A stretch of DNA of 64,000 nucleotides from Eulemur rufifrons (lineage: Eukaryota; Chordata; Mammalia; Primates; Lemuridae), in the NCBI RefSeq assembly GCF_041146395.1, contig NC_090989.1, forward strand, positions 220,256,843 through 220,320,842, given 5' to 3'. The notes beneath the pieces are model-generated. The model was not told where the DNA came from. It ran no database searches and saw nothing but the letters and a program-made list of their open reading frames with translations. The translations under genes and the position numbers were made by a program. This document shows, in pieces, positions 15,540-29,320 of this stretch; the stretch's first letter is position 1, and every line of letters starts with the position of its first letter.

Positions 15540-18140
15540 ATAGCTACTATAAAAACTTTCAAGAATTTATTTATTAATTATCAGATGTGCTTTTGGATTT
15601 TTTAATGGTATGGCACCCAAAAATAAAATAAACCTTTAGAAATGCTATTCAGATAAAGAAGTTATTAATCAAGTACAAAAAGTAACATCTCAACAAAATA
15701 TATGGGTTTATAGAAAAGATTTCATAGAGTATTGGATGACTAACTTGTTGAAATACTAGTTTCCTGTATTTGCTTATTAACTTGCTTTGATGATTACATA
15801 TTTTTGTCATGAAATGACTTTGATATCTATAATAGTCACATTAATAATTTTCTGTTTAAAATATTAATAACTCAAATGTTGCCTCAATAAAAAAGCATGT
15901 ATCTCGTACACATCTAACTGGATTGAACTTTGTATGTTTATACTTTCAAGGAAGGAACAGGAAAACTCAGTTTATTTCTTTGATATTAAGAGTGGATTTT
16001 GATGTAGAGGAAATATTTGAAGAAGACAAGTTTGATTCTTTATATTAATTTTTTTTAGTTGCAACTTGGGAAATAAAATTATGAACACAATAATGAATAT
16101 TCACACCACCACTCACTCTCCTAGCCCCTGGAACACTCACAAAGATATACCAAGCATTAAAAAAAAAATCAATATTTATTACAAGTTATATTACACTATT
16201 TTTTCTACTTTTATATTCTGCTCTTATGTTCTGAAGAATGTTCACCCTTTAAAGATAAGCTGTATTATTTTAATGGGAGAAAAAATCTTGGAGATTTATT
16301 CTATTATATTATTTTATACTACCTTAGTCACCTTTAAGTAAAAGGCAAAATCGAAATAATAACCTTTCCTCTCCAAGTAAATGGATACATATCATTAAAA
16401 TTCTTGGTGTGCTTTTACTTAACTGAACTCAAATGTTGCATTAATTTCATATGTAAAATATATGTTAAATCCATGAACCTACTTCAGAAATTAAATATTT
16501 TCATCTTTCATGATTTTATTCATTGAAATTATCCATACTTATGTTTTCTAAAAATATTTTAATGTAACTTCCCTGTGTTTGACACTGGATGAGATGAAAA
16601 AGACTGAATTTTTAGCAGAAAGTTGTGCAAAATTATTTTTCTTAAAATTATGATGTTTTAAAAGTATGTACTGAAAAAATCAGACTACAAGCCTTTATAT
16701 ACATTTTCCTACCTAATAAGAGTCAGTGAGAAAGTGTCTAAAATACTAACGGCCAATTGATCATTAAAATTGCAAGTCTTTGTTTACCAAATCTTTTCAG
16801 TTTGCAAAATCTGCATGGAAAAATGTACAGACAATTTTGTGTTTGGATTTGATTCACCATGAACGTGATTGACTTTTATGGGTGAATGACACAAACTGGT
16901 TCTAGGTTAGCAAACTGTTCTCTTTCCCATTGAAAATCACAGAGTGCTCACGTAGTTCAATTCAGAGAAAGCAGATGTCTTGTTCTCTCTCTGTTCATGA
17001 TGTCCACTGAATAGGAGGTGTTGTAATATTTATTTCAGCAGTGTAATTCATGCCACTATAAATATGCTGAACTGTCTGGGAACTCCATGAGAGACAGTGA
17101 ATTGCAGTGACAAAGCAATGTTCTATGCAGAAAATGATGTGCAAATAGGAAAAAGTTAGGCAGCCTCATCTCTTTAAAAGAAAATAGCTTTTGCAAGACA
17201 AATCCCATTGCAGCAAGTCTGTTCATACACCTGACCATCTTTATATGGGCATTCTATTGTGTATAATGCTGCCTGTAATAAGTAACACACCAGCTAAGTT
17301 GTAGGAAAACATTCTGTTTCACCTATTTTTACAGCACGGCAATAGTTACAGTGGTATTTGCACCCCAGAATCTAAAAAGGGAACTCGTCTTGATATTCCC
17401 TACAAGGCTATGAGCTAACTAAATCTGTTTCATATGTTTAGTGTTCCTGCTGGAAAATGTGTTTTTTATAAATGTATAATGCCATATTTAGTCACATAAA
17501 TGTGAATATTTATTTATATGTGTCAGAAAGGACTATGTCTACTCCTATTAAAATTGAAACAATTCTGGTTAAAGCACAATAATGCTTTGCATTCTATTTG
17601 AAAAACCCATTAACCCTTGTTCTTCTCTGAACATAAAGCTGATGAGAATTGTCCCTTTGTATGTAAGGAAAGACCTTCAAATTTCTACCACCATAATAAA
17701 TTCAGGTCAATTTTGCCCCTTTACATTTATGTATAATTTTGGATTTTGAGCTCCAGTATATACTATGAGCAAGGACAGAGCTAGACATGTCCTTGGAATT
17801 TTCTGGCACATTCTTCAGTCTTCCCTAGACTACTTGGGTTTTATTTAGTTATTTAACCTACATTGTAATTCATTTCTCATCTATTTTTTTTTTTTTTTGC
17901 TGCAATAAACTGAGAATATTGGATGTTGAGTCCAAACAGGTGTCTCTTCCTCCCTCCTTTCCTGATTCCATTCCCATAAAAGCACACTTACCCCCACATT
18001 GTCGTCTAAAGACCATAACACATTCTGGCATCCCTTTGCATCCCACTGTAACCTTTCTGTTTCCCTCATCAGTAAAGTGGCCACATGGGGAGATGTGTGC
18101 ATTGCCTTGGTTCCTACTATATGTCCCATAGCAGAAATAT
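15540..18140. other. AT-rich unique DNA, no gene seen
   Basis: Low-GC single-copy sequence. A run of 15 or so T lies near 17885-17899. Short open frames occur (16066-16341 among them) but have no motif, and their length is expected by chance in DNA of this composition. Confidence 0.5.
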
Positions 18141-18144
18141 TAGC

Positions 18145-18296
18145 AATACCTGGGGACTCATTAGGAAATCCAAATTTTTGGGCCCCACTCCAATCTACTA
18201 AATTAGAAACTCTAAGGATAAGATGCAGCAATTTGTATTTTAATAAGTTCTCCAGGCGATCGTGAGTTTAAGAATCATTAGCATAGTGAAAGGCAA
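18145..18296 (-). mobile_element. MER5A-type hAT element
   Basis: 'gggccccactccaatctact', 'aaattagaaactcta', 'cagcaatttgtattttaata' and 'agttctccaggcgatcgtga' match the reverse of MER5A ('ttgctgggccccac' and 'cacctggagggcttgttaaa' in sense, as I recall). It is a non-autonomous hAT-Charlie transposon copy. Confidence 0.8.
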
Positions 18297-18400
18297 TGCA
18301 GAATTGCTTAAAGTCACACAGTTAGAGGTAGAACCAGCCTAGAACCCATGAGCCCAGACTCTCAGCTCAGCTCTAATTGCCCAAGACCCTACATTTGTGT
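18297..18400 (-). mobile_element. MIR fragment
   Basis: 'gcttaaagtcacacagttag', 'aggtagaaccagcctagaac' and 'ccatgagcccagactc' match the reversed MIR core (consensus 'aaggtcacacagctagtaag'). Confidence 0.7.
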
Positions 18401-20155
18401 GAACATCAGGCTCTTTTTGCACCTGTATTTAAGGCTTATTTGGGTACTACTTGAAACAGAACTTCTCCAGGATTTTACTTAACTTGAAGAAAGAATGACA
18501 GCATCGACAGTCATATTTTAATAATGCAATAAACAAATGAGACTATAAGGGGTAATGAATAATTTTCATTAAATATTTCTTGGCTTTGAAGATCAAATTG
18601 GCATTAATGGTTTATACTCAGGAATACTAAGCAATACTTGCGGAGATTTTTAAAGAATAACTTTGATGTTATCTGTGAACTTTAGCATCAAACTAATGTA
18701 ACCCCATTGTTTAAACAATGACTTAGCACTTTGGGCATAGCCTATCTCAAAGATAGAAAGGAAAAAGTTGTTCACCCCTAAGCTCTTATTTCTTATTTGG
18801 ACAATGGGTTATACTTAGTAATTTCCATTTCTAAAACAGGCTTCTACAGATGGGAAAGTCTGATTGTCTAAAAGTGTTCAACAAAATCTTTGTGAAGTCA
18901 GCTTCAGCACTTTTGTTTGAGAAGTAAAGTCTCTTGCAGGACATTTATACGCTAAACCACAGATGCTATTGTTACTTTTCTTCATCTTGGTTCAAAAAAT
19001 TCATCGAAAGCACACCAGTGAAATGGCATTCAGAACTCTTGGCACCTTCAGACTTTTTAATGTACTCTGTCTTTTATGAGCCTATAATTGTATGCAAGCA
19101 GAAATGAACTATGGGCATCGTCATAATTGGTTTCTTGTTTGGAGCCAAGATTTACTCTGTATCTCTCTACAGAGAGCAGTAACTTCCTTCTCAGTTTACT
19201 TCTGGTAATTTTCATGTATTTTCATTTGATATATTTTTTAATATTTAACATGGTGGCCTGTCTGATCCTTAAAAATATTTAGAGAGCTAATAAGCTCATT
19301 CATTTTGAAAAAAAAATGAATCATCTTTGCTTTTTAAGTCAATATTTCACAAGTGATCCCAGGGGTAGTTTGGCATGAGTGTGAAGTTTTCAAAGGTGGC
19401 TGCCACTTAAACTATTTTACTGCAATAGATACATTTTCAATACCCTGTATGAGAATGCAAGTCTAACGTCACAAGTTGTTGAAAGAAGACAAGTTTTCAA
19501 GAGTAATTACGCTCAACATGCTTGAATTCCCTACACTTCAAGTATCCCCTTCTGTGCCCCACTATCTTTAGGGAGATTTTGTGTTAAGTACAATGAAATT
19601 ATCATCACTTTGGGGCTCGCACTGCCAGACATAATCCAGGTAAAGTACATTTGTATGACGCAGCCAAATATATGACTTAGTGTACTTATGATGAGATTCC
19701 TTTTGGTCTGTAAATTGATAGGCACGGCCAGAGGGATTATGTAAATAACCAAGGGAATGAAATGCAATGCAGAGGGTGTAACTCAATCCTAGGCTGTAAA
19801 GCAAGAGACAGCATGTACCTGGCACCAAGCTGAACCTAAGTGAGGTGCCTAAAAATGGAAACACAGTTACTTTATATAGTCATGTTCCTACTGGGGACTT
19901 ACTACTCTACATAGTTATATTAAACAATCTCCTCACAATTTGAATTCTACAGCTAGAGAGTTTCTAAATCATTCTGTATTTTGCTGCCCACAACATGCTT
20001 AAAAAAAACTTTAGGTTTCGTGGTGATTAACCATGTTAGCATGCTCTGTCTTCATAACAAATTTTTAAAAACCTGTTATGAACCTAGTACACCAAGGGAC
20101 TGTTTTCTGGTATCACCTCTTAGGACTATGATACATGCTATGTATATATTTAATA
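18401..20155. other. Unique DNA; first member of a diverged repeat pair at 18642-18795
   Basis: No gene was seen. Positions 18642-18795 resemble 21254-21408 over about 154 bases, with an identical 28-base core at 18711-18738. I recognise no named family in it. The remainder is AT-rich single-copy DNA. Confidence 0.5.
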
Positions 20156-20157
20156 AT

Positions 20158-20940
20158 TATTTATTGAATACACTTACTTTAAGCCATGTGCTATGTTAGT
20201 CTCTGGGGATACAGGAGCTAGCAAGACATAGTCTTCTACTAGGCGAATGGACATGACAGATTCGTGAACACCTTAGTGTGGGAAGTTCCAGGATTGGAAG
20301 GCATTAGATGCTGTAAGAGCCTGAAGGAAGCACACTGGATCCAGTTTTAAGGGGCCTGGGAAGGTTTCCTAGAATAAAATCATATCAAGGTTGAGACCTG
20401 AAGTAATAATTGACCAAGTGAAGAGAGAGAAGGAAGATGCAAAAAGAGAGAGAGAGACGGGGAGAGAGGCAGAGAAATGAAGAGCTTTACAGATAGAGAA
20501 AATAGCATATTCTGATTCCCAGGTGCAAGAGAAGGAGTTCCGTTCAGGGAAGTAAAGAAACATGATGAACTCAGTATTTATGGGCAGGGAAGAAGGGAGG
20601 TGAGACAGGGAAGTAAGTAAGCAAGGGCTACACGAGGGGTGGGGCACCTGCAGCCTTAAAGCCACATGTGGCCTTAACTGCAGCTTTTTGACTGAATCCA
20701 AATTTTACAGAACGCATCCTTTTATTCAAACGGGTGCAGCAGAGAAAGATGAAGCTTTTCCTGCTTCCTTTGGTGCTTGAAAAAGAATGATCTTGAAATC
20801 AGAAGGCAAAAGCAAACTTAAGGCACACTAAAGAGCTTAAATTTTATCCAAAAAGCAATAGGGAACCACTAAATAGCCTGTGGCATTCACAGTGAGATGA
20901 CAGCTAGATTTGTGTTACACCAGGAATGGTCTGACTCTGT
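20158..20940 (-). mobile_element. L2 LINE fragment with an insertion
   Basis: Read on + it is reversed L2: 'ttattgaatacacttacttt', 'gccatgtgctatgttagtct', 'gggcctgggaaggtttccta', 'ggttgagacctgaagtaata', 'tgaagagctttacagataga', 'tagggaaccactaaatagcc', 'gagatgacagctaga'. The block 20636-20765 does not belong to L2 and looks like a later insertion. Confidence 0.7.
20636..20765. mobile_element. Probable hAT/MER insertion within L2
   Basis: 'ggggtggggcacctgcagcc' followed by 'ttaaagccacatgtggcc', 'tttttgactgaatccaaatt' and 'ttacagaacgcatccttttatt' resembles a family of short hAT-derived elements beginning 'caggggtggggaacctgcgg' as I remember it. The far end is not clear. Confidence 0.5.
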
Positions 20941-23325
20941 GGAGAACTGATTAGAAGGGTCAAGATTGGCAGGATACTTAGTGATCTCTTCCAGCATTTT
21001 CTTGCCCTTATAAGTAATTCTAAAGCACAGTGCCTGGAACATGTAGATGCTCAATAAATACCTGATGAAATATTATTCAAAATAATTTCCTCTTATACCA
21101 TACAGTCTAGTATGAATACAAAAAAATAGTAGAATCCTTCTAGAAAATTTCTATACATATTGTTCACTTTCTCTTAAGGCTAAAAAGCTTTAGTTAGGTA
21201 ACTCAATCATATCAATAGTATACAGTCACCATGCATTAAATTGGGGTGGGGAAGGGAGTTTTTTAATGAATAACTTTTATCTTATCTATGAACTTTAGCA
21301 TCCAATTAAATAAACCCCAGTTGTTAAACAATGACTTAGCACTTTGGGCATGGCCTTTCTCAATGTTATAAAGAAGAAAGATTTTCATCACTAAGTGGTT
21401 ATTTCCTACCTTACATTACCACATTTATGTAATCAGTCCTCCTGCCTACCTCTCCAAAAATGCAGTGCCATTCATGTGATGACTAATTGCAAAAATATTT
21501 ATCTATAGATTTACAGTAGATATATCCAACATGTAACAACTGTCTGAATCTTAACTTTGACATAGATTGCTTCTGGGGAAGCTGGAAACTGCTTTACCCC
21601 AACTGCTTTTACCAACTCAAGCTGACGAGTAATGACTTTATCTGCAACCCATTGTGGGAATGAGGGTCTATTTATCTATTCATATTATATTTAATAGAGA
21701 AAACAGAAGTCAATTATTCCTTAAATACTTGCAGGTAAAATAATTTAATTTTTATGGTAGAAAAACCCTGTTAATGTTTAATTTGCTCTCACTAGTTATA
21801 TAATTTGAGTCAGATCATTATCATCAAAGGCAAATCAGTAACATAATGAGCAGATTGAGAATATACAGTGCAATTGAATCAGATACGGCAAAGCTTGACA
21901 GGCAGGCCCAGCTAGTCCACAGCATCGTTTCCCTGTTTTGAGAACACAGAGGACTGGAGGGTCAGGGTGCCTCCCCTTGACTGGGTTCACCTTGCTGACT
22001 TTTCAGGGGCTGAAACTGGGACCCTGACTCCTGACTCAAATCAGGTCTCTCTCTGCTTGACCCAGTATCTTAATTTTATGTTACAGTTTTCCAAATTGGA
22101 GCTATTACTAGATTAATCACTTGTAAGGGATATCTATACATTTTGTAGTGATTTTTATACCTATTGTGGCCATTGATCTCTATGAAGGATATTTTAGTTT
22201 ATTATCCCACTCTTTGCTTCCTGCTGCCAGTAGTTAGCTTAAATTTCACAAATGCTTGTGAATTTTACATCTACTTTTGTGTTTCCTAGTAGGTACATGA
22301 ACTCAAGTCAATTCTTTTAGAACAGTTTTGAGGATAATTCTTAATCATTGACTAACTTTCAAGGACACATTATTTGATTAGTCGGTAACTCCTGTGATAT
22401 ATTAATCAAAGTTTTCAATTAAACCATTTTCTAATGCATAGAAGATATCTAAATTCAGGATGACTTTTTTTTCTCTCAAAGCCTTTTTTATAATAGACTG
22501 AATTGTTCACAAAAGGCTTAGAAAAAAATAGTTTGTTTCACAATGTCCTAAAATACAGAGCAAAGTGTAGACTTTTTGACATCATAGAGGAACCCGGGGA
22601 AAAGGTATCTAAAGGCAGATCCTCTACAACACCAAGATGGGGCTTCCTATAGTAGGTGGAGTGAAGAATGGAAAAGGGCTTGTGCTTCTCAAGCTGGGAC
22701 TATTCCTAAGACAGCCCCATACTGGTAAGAGTTCTCTTCAGTGAGTGCTCTCACTGTAAGTCTGGTGGCCAAATGGATCGTTATCCAGCCATGGCCACCA
22801 CAGCCAGATTTGGAAAGACACCTGGGCTGAGTGCCCTGCTGATCACAGAGACCTGTCATTCCTCCTCAGAAGCCTGTTCCTTTGCCTAGGTCATGCTGCT
22901 TCTCTTTCAGAAATCTGCTTAGGATGCCGATCCCCATAGCACTTATTTCTCAGGGATAATTACTTTCAGTGACTTTCCTAACTTCTAGCAAGTACTTACT
23001 GAGCTAATGTCTGATGTGATATGATATGTACCACGTCATATTTATATAGTATATACTTACGATGTGCTATATCCTTTACATATTATCATGTAAGCATAAT
23101 AGAAAGAAACTTCAAGAAATCATACTGATTCTACATGCAGTCCATCTAATATAGTATATTCTACTGCATTTTATTTTTTAAAAAGCTGGTCTCAACCCAT
23201 TAAATTGATTTTACACTTTACTTTGACAATTAATTTGACTGATTACTTGATTTGTCAATTGAAAAATACTCTTTTAAGCCATATTGAAAGCACTTTTATA
23301 GAAAAGCCATGTTAAAAAAACTCTG
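20941..23325. other. Unique DNA; second member of a diverged repeat pair at 21254-21408
   Basis: No gene was seen. 21254-21408 is the partner of 18642-18795 in the same orientation, 2.6 kb away. Other parts are single-copy; 22600-22950 is GC-balanced without a recognisable coding frame. Confidence 0.5.
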
Positions 23326-23327
23326 TA

Positions 23328-23620
23328 AACCTTGTTAAGGATTTTGGGCTTTTTCCTACAAGTACCAGGAAGTTGTTGAAGAATTTTAAGCAAAGGAATA
23401 AGTAGGTCCTTTTGGTGTTTTGAAAGACTATTCTGCCTGCACCATAAAGCACGGCTCGGAAGAGATGGAGGCGTCCTTGGAGTCAACCACTTGTGCAAGA
23501 GCCTGAACCCTCCTTGAGCAGCCTGGTGGGATCTGCCTCTCCTTATCATGATTGGCCTGCATGTCCAGGAAGAAATTGACATCCAAGGGTTTTAAGATGG
23601 TGATCTCCACTTCAGCAGAT
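23328..23620 (-). mobile_element. L2 LINE fragment
   Basis: 'ttaaggattttgggcttttt', 'aggaagttgttgaagaattt', 'taagcaaaggaataagtagg' and 'aagactattctgcctgcacc' match reversed L2 ('gactttggcttttactctga' and 'gagcagaggagtgacatgat' in consensus as I recall). Confidence 0.65.
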
Positions 23621-23749
23621 TTCAGACCTAGGAAACAAGAAAGTAAAGCAAGTTGGTAACAATATTAGTCCCATCTTTGGGGGCTACAGTTTAGAAACTT
23701 AAAAATAAAGAGCCTACTTACATGTTAGCCATGCCGAATGACTCAGGTA

Positions 23750-23870
23750 TTTTATTCACTCAAATATTTATTTATTCAAGATATATAAAACAGTTACTGT
23801 GTGTCAAGACCGTGCTAAGGGTCAGGGATTTAGAGAAATAAGACTAATTCTTGTCCCTGAAGGAAATCCA
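23750..23870 (-). mobile_element. L2 LINE 3' end fragment
   Basis: 'atttatttattcaagatata', 'actgtgtgtcaagaccgtgc' and 'taagggtcagggatttagag' is the reversed extreme 3' end of L2, normally written 'actatgtgccaggcactgtg' in this direction. Confidence 0.65.
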
Positions 23871-25130
23871 CACATCTTTCCCTGAAAGAAAACACATCAT
23901 ATGTTTTTGGATTTATTTCCTTTTGTTCTTTATATGTAAGAGTCTCTGAAAATCTAGCCTGGTTTAGTTGTACTGAGAGGAATGCCTAGTGTAGGGGGAA
24001 AAAAGAAAAAAAAGAAAAGAAGTCTCTCTCCTACCACCAGCACCAGGGGAAAAGGGAAACTCGAGAGAACAAACCTGGAATCACTTTGTTCAACATGAAC
24101 TTCTACGTTGAGACTCTGCTTCCAATGATGAATCTTCCAAGGTTCTGGATTTTGTTTTAGAGAGTTGGCATTTCCTTAAACCTTCATTATAATATTTTTT
24201 ATAGTTCTTTTCAAAAAATGTTAAGTTTATTATTAAGAAAATCAGTTTATCATGAAGAACTCAAAGATGAATGAAAGACATTCTCCATTATTCATAAACA
24301 CATCTCCCTTAATGTATTTAAGCTATCAGCCAGTAATGCTGGCAACAGCTGAAACGGGTTTCCAAAATACTAAAGGACATAAGATAAAGATCTGAGCCAT
24401 AACACAGAACAGAAGAAGTAGGTTACTCAAAGCACGCTTTCCCCCAAACCCCAGCATACACAATACCTCCTCTGTGAGTAGCAGGCTTCGGTAGGAGATC
24501 AAAGAACTAACACTTGAGACTGTATCAAGAAATCTAGTCGTGAAAGCCAAAAGTGCAGATCAGAATCTTCTTTCAGATTAACTCAGGGTATGAAGCAGAA
24601 GAAACTGGACAAAATATCGTTCCAGTGAAGTGAAGAAGAGAAAAGAAAAAGAAAAGAAAGCAGTAATATATAGTTCAAAGTGGACCCCTGAAATGTGGGG
24701 CACTAAAATATTGTGTCTATTTGGATACCTGTAGACTTTTCCATCACTCACCTCACCACCACTAAATTGCTAATTATTTTTCCCACATTTCTGACAATTA
24801 TAAAACCACTATAAAAAATTTAAAGTGCTAAATGAGAAATGAGGAATTTCTGAAAACGGTTCAATAATTCTGGTAAGTTATCCCTGCAGGGGGGCTGGGT
24901 TCAATGGCAAATGATTAATGGGTTCCCATTTGGCCCAAATAATTGGTGTGCAGAATTTTTATACATAGCTTGTAATAACTAATGAATATTTCTTTACTAC
25001 TGCTTTAACTTGCAAAATGAAACAGTAAAAGTAGATGATCTCTAAGGTACTTTACAGCTTTAAGACCTTATACACTAAATATTTGGGAAATATAAACCCA
25101 CTTGTTTAGAATAGATATTATAAATACATC

Positions 25131-25172
<42 letters not shown>

Positions 25173-26435
25173 TATATGCAAAATGGTATGATTCTGTCAG
25201 CAAAGAGCATTCCTGAACTGTGACATTTCTGATAGATGGCACCACTAGGTGAATCTCATAGAGCTCTGAATACTATTACTATCTTGATGGATAATTTAAT
25301 ATATTAAACAAGAGTCACAAATTGGCATGTGACTTCATACAGTATCTGTTCACGAAGACAATGTGTTTACTCTGAGAAAAATGCAGTTTTGCCTGGGTCA
25401 AATCTACGTGTGAGGATTTGACCTTCAATTTCTTGCACAGTGAGTCAGCATTATTTGCCAATAAAGAATATAAACTAATTTCCATACTCATTGTTGTATA
25501 ACCAATAAAAATGAAATCTCCAGCTTTATCTTTTCCCATGGCATTCTCGTAACTTTGCACCTCATTACAACACAAAGGGCCTTTATGGGTGTTCTTTCGC
25601 AACAGGGAACACGCCTTGTATATACACCTGAACTTTTGTTTATATTTGGTATCGTGGTGGCCACAAGAGCATTTTTGTAATAGGTGTTACTGTTTGCTGC
25701 CAAATTCTGATTCAAGCTTGATATACAGACACCAGAACCTAGTAAACACAAGCGAATTTTATGTAATTACATTGTGTTCCATGTGACTAGTGTCTCCTAG
25801 AATTCTGCGTCTCTTGTGCCCTGGTCTTGGTGAAAATACTCATCTCTTTGGTAAGGTCTTCAGGGGTCTGTGGGGGCCTTGCTCTGAGAAAGAGGTCATA
25901 TAGTAAAAAGTATTTGGATGTGCTTGGTCATGACAGATAAAGTCTTGCTAAAATGGTTGTGTCATGTTCTCTAATAACCATTCTATGGATATTCATAAAG
26001 GGAAATACCATGAAAGAGATTAGAATGTTATTTCAAGCATATCATTTCATGAACATATAATACACCCTAGTTTATCTAAAATGTGCAAGTCTTAAAGCAA
26101 CTGCTCACATATACGTAGGTAGAAATACAGAGTACTGGATGAGAGCCAGGGGGTCCAAGTCCCAGAAGGAAATAGTTTTAATATACTGCATTATTCAGTC
26201 CTCTAATCCTTTGGATTGTTATAACATTTCGCTGAACTATTTGGAAATGCCTCCAAACCACAGAATGTCTGCAGCATTGCAAATAAGTTACTGTGCCAAC
26301 ATGTTTCTGCCACCCTGTTGAGCCATACTATTAGATGAAGTCCCTCAGCACAAATAATTTTTTGAGGAACTAGATTCATTTGGTTGGAAACATCATACTT
26401 TCAATAACCTTTTAACACAACAATCTGAGATCTCA
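23871..26435. other. Unique DNA with one microsatellite
   Basis: No gene was recognised. Two overlapping frames on the minus strand (25315-25602 and 25488-25751) are open for about 90 codons each, but I recognise neither. Apart from the AC tract at 25134-25170 no repeat was named. Confidence 0.45.
25134..25170 (+). repeat. (AC)n microsatellite
   Basis: An uninterrupted run of about 18 AC units, likely polymorphic in length. Confidence 0.98.
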
Positions 26436-26439
26436 TTTT

Positions 26440-26640
26440 ATGCATGTATTCAGCCAGTCAACATGTGTTTATTCAGGCATTACCTAGGGGCTTCAGTGCG
26501 GGGTGTAGTGGAAAAGGTAAAGACAATTAAGAAATGATTTCTGTCCTCAGGTTGCTCAAAATCTAGGATGATAATGGACACATAATCAGAATCATAAAAC
26601 AGCATGCTTAAGATTATAAGCAAGATTGCCAGCCCAATGC
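26440..26640 (-). mobile_element. Possible L2 fragment
   Basis: 'gtcaacatgtgtttattcag' followed by 'tttctgtcctcaggttgctc', 'aaaatctagg' and 'taatcagaatcat' follows the reversed L2 3' end in order, but it is strongly diverged. Confidence 0.45.
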
Positions 26641-26649
26641 CAAAGAAAG

Positions 26650-26840
26650 CAGAGCTGAAGATGGAGATAGAGACAGAATCCTGACGGCATAATTTGAACC
26701 CCTGTATCCAGTTGTGCTCAGAGCCAACTCTTCTTACAGTTTTTTGATTCAATAAATTCTCTCTGTTTAACTTTGTTTTGCTAATGCATTTTAAGTTGAG
26801 TTTCTGTATTTGTAGTTGAAAATGTTCTCACTAATAATGA
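26650..26840 (+). mobile_element. Possible old LTR 3' end
   Basis: 'agatagagacagaatcctga', 'gaacccctgtatccagttgt', 'gattcaataaattctctctg' and 'agttgagtttctgtatttg' has the look of the R/U5 end of an old mammalian LTR with its AATAAA signal (26751). The class is uncertain and no internal retroviral sequence is attached. Confidence 0.35.
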
Positions 26841-26844
26841 GAGT

Positions 26845-27960
26845 CAAAGTCAGGTAAGAATGGAGGCAGAGAGCTGTGCTAAGAGGAATGAAGGTAATCT
26901 GGATGAGTGACGGTAATGGCACTAAAGAAGAGAGGATATGTCCGAAATGTATGAATCCTGAATAAGCAAATCTCCTTAGATGTGTGAGAAGGGGGAGAGG
27001 GAGACTGAAGAGACACAGGTGTCATCTACAAAACACTTCCCACAGTAACACCTAGACGAGTGAAAGGGCCACATTCTTAACTAACACGAGTGAGTAGAGA
27101 AGCAGGATGTTCTTTAGTTCTCCTTGGGGTTCAGTCCAAGGACACCTTTATGCACCTAGTGAATAGGCAATGGGAAGAAGTAGAGGCTCTGTGTCCATCT
27201 CCTCCCAGGTACTACGAGAGTCTGGTTCCAAGCTTGGTGTAATTAACAAACAAAGCACTTGATATTCCTTCATCTAAAAGCTGAGCACTGTCAGATGTGA
27301 AGTGCCAGCTACACTGGGTGCCCACAAAGGATAAGAATGACTCATTGTCCTCTGCATCCATGCCCACCACTGCTGTGAATGGGATAAAAACTTAAACCCT
27401 CATCTTTGAAGCCAGTCTTTGCGGGTAACACCAAGCAGAGCAGTAATTCAATCTCCAGTTCCCAGAGGTAAAAGTGATAGTGGTTTCAGAGAGATGATGC
27501 CGTATCTGTGCCAAAATGCAGCTAGAAAAGGGCTCCATTGTCTCTATTCAAAAGCTCAAGATTAATATTGTGTGGTTTGTCCCTTATGATGAAATGAAAA
27601 AACAGTCTAGGCAGGAGCTTAAAATACAATTTAGTTCTTAAAAACTCAAATTGGGCATTATCTAGTATAAAATCTATAACCTATAAGGAGCTCATTCAAA
27701 TGTGCACATGAACACTAAGACTTCAATATGAAGGGAAGGTGTGGGAGGCCCACTCATGAAGAGTCATGTATAACAAACAGACTTAAGGAAGCTTGTTTAG
27801 CCTCATAGGCAATCAAAGAAATTTAAATTTAAGCTAAAGTAATGTATCATTTCATTACTAATAATCTGGAGGCAGGAAATTACAATGCTAAAGTGAAATT
27901 AACATTTTGGGATGATGTAGGGAAATATTTAATTTAATTTTAATGTTTAAAACCATAAAA
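26845..27960. other. No recognised gene or repeat
   Basis: Single-copy DNA with average GC. Several short open frames exist without recognisable motifs. Confidence 0.45.
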
Positions 27961-27964
27961 TATC

Positions 27965-28764
27965 CCTAATCTTACCCAATATTTCTATCCGTAAGTTTAT
28001 ATCCTAAAGATATTATTCAGCAGAAGAAAAAGGTACATGTATGACATAATCATTATAGCATTCTCTTTAATATCAAATCTATTGGGAAAAGTTTAGCTGA
28101 CCAACAATAGTCTAACAGATAACAAAAAAGCTGGAAAAATGTATAAAGACATACATATTACAGTTATAAAACAGTGTGGACATATGGAAAGTAGTTATGA
28201 TAACTCTTGAAACAAACAAACAGTATACAAAATTGTATATATACTATGTGAATACATATACATTTGAACAAAGACTAACTTGAACCAAATAAAGAAAACA
28301 GAAACAAAGTAATGCATGTATTAAAATTAATTTATAACTCAGAATGAAAGAGGGACAGAGGAGGAACTACTCAATAAACAGTGTTAAGACAACAAAAAGA
28401 AAAGCCAATTCCAGTTAAATAAAAAACTTACACGTGAAAAGTAAAACTATTAAATATTTTGAAATAACCTAGGAGTAAGTTTTTTTTGGTATCAAGGCAA
28501 AAAAATAACTCCTTTAAAAATATATAAAAAGCATTCTTCATAAAAGTGACATAATAGACATCATAAAAATGAGAAATTGCTATTTATCAAAAGATACCCC
28601 AAGAGGAGTAAAAATACAAGCCACAAATTGAAAGTCGACATTTGTAACATATAAAACTGACAAAAGATTAGTATACAAACTATATAAAGAATTGAAAAAT
28701 GGGCAAAAGTCATGAGCATATACTTTATAGATGAAAAAATACAAGTAGCCATTAAACAAGCAAA
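27965..28764 (+). mobile_element. Old L1 fragments (ORF2 C-terminal region and 3' part)
   Basis: 28390-28764 reads as decayed L1 ORF2 DNA in + sense ('gccaattccagtta', 'gaaataacctaggagtaag', 'tggtatcaaggc', 'aactatataaagaattgaaa' and 'aatgggcaaaagtcatgagc'). 27965-28330 resembles the 3' portion of an old L1 ('atcctaaagatattattcag', 'aaggtacatgtatgaca'). The order suggests two fragments or a rearranged copy. All frames are broken. Confidence 0.6.
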
Positions 28765-28765
28765 A

Positions 28766-29293
<528 letters not shown>

Positions 29294-29320
29294 CACTGTT
29301 TCTTAATTTATTTTCTGAAC

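Noticed and set aside
17881..18231. Minus-strand open frame of 116 codons
   Set aside because: It begins in unique DNA, crosses the MER5A copy at 18145-18296 and ends in a T-run; no protein motif is present.
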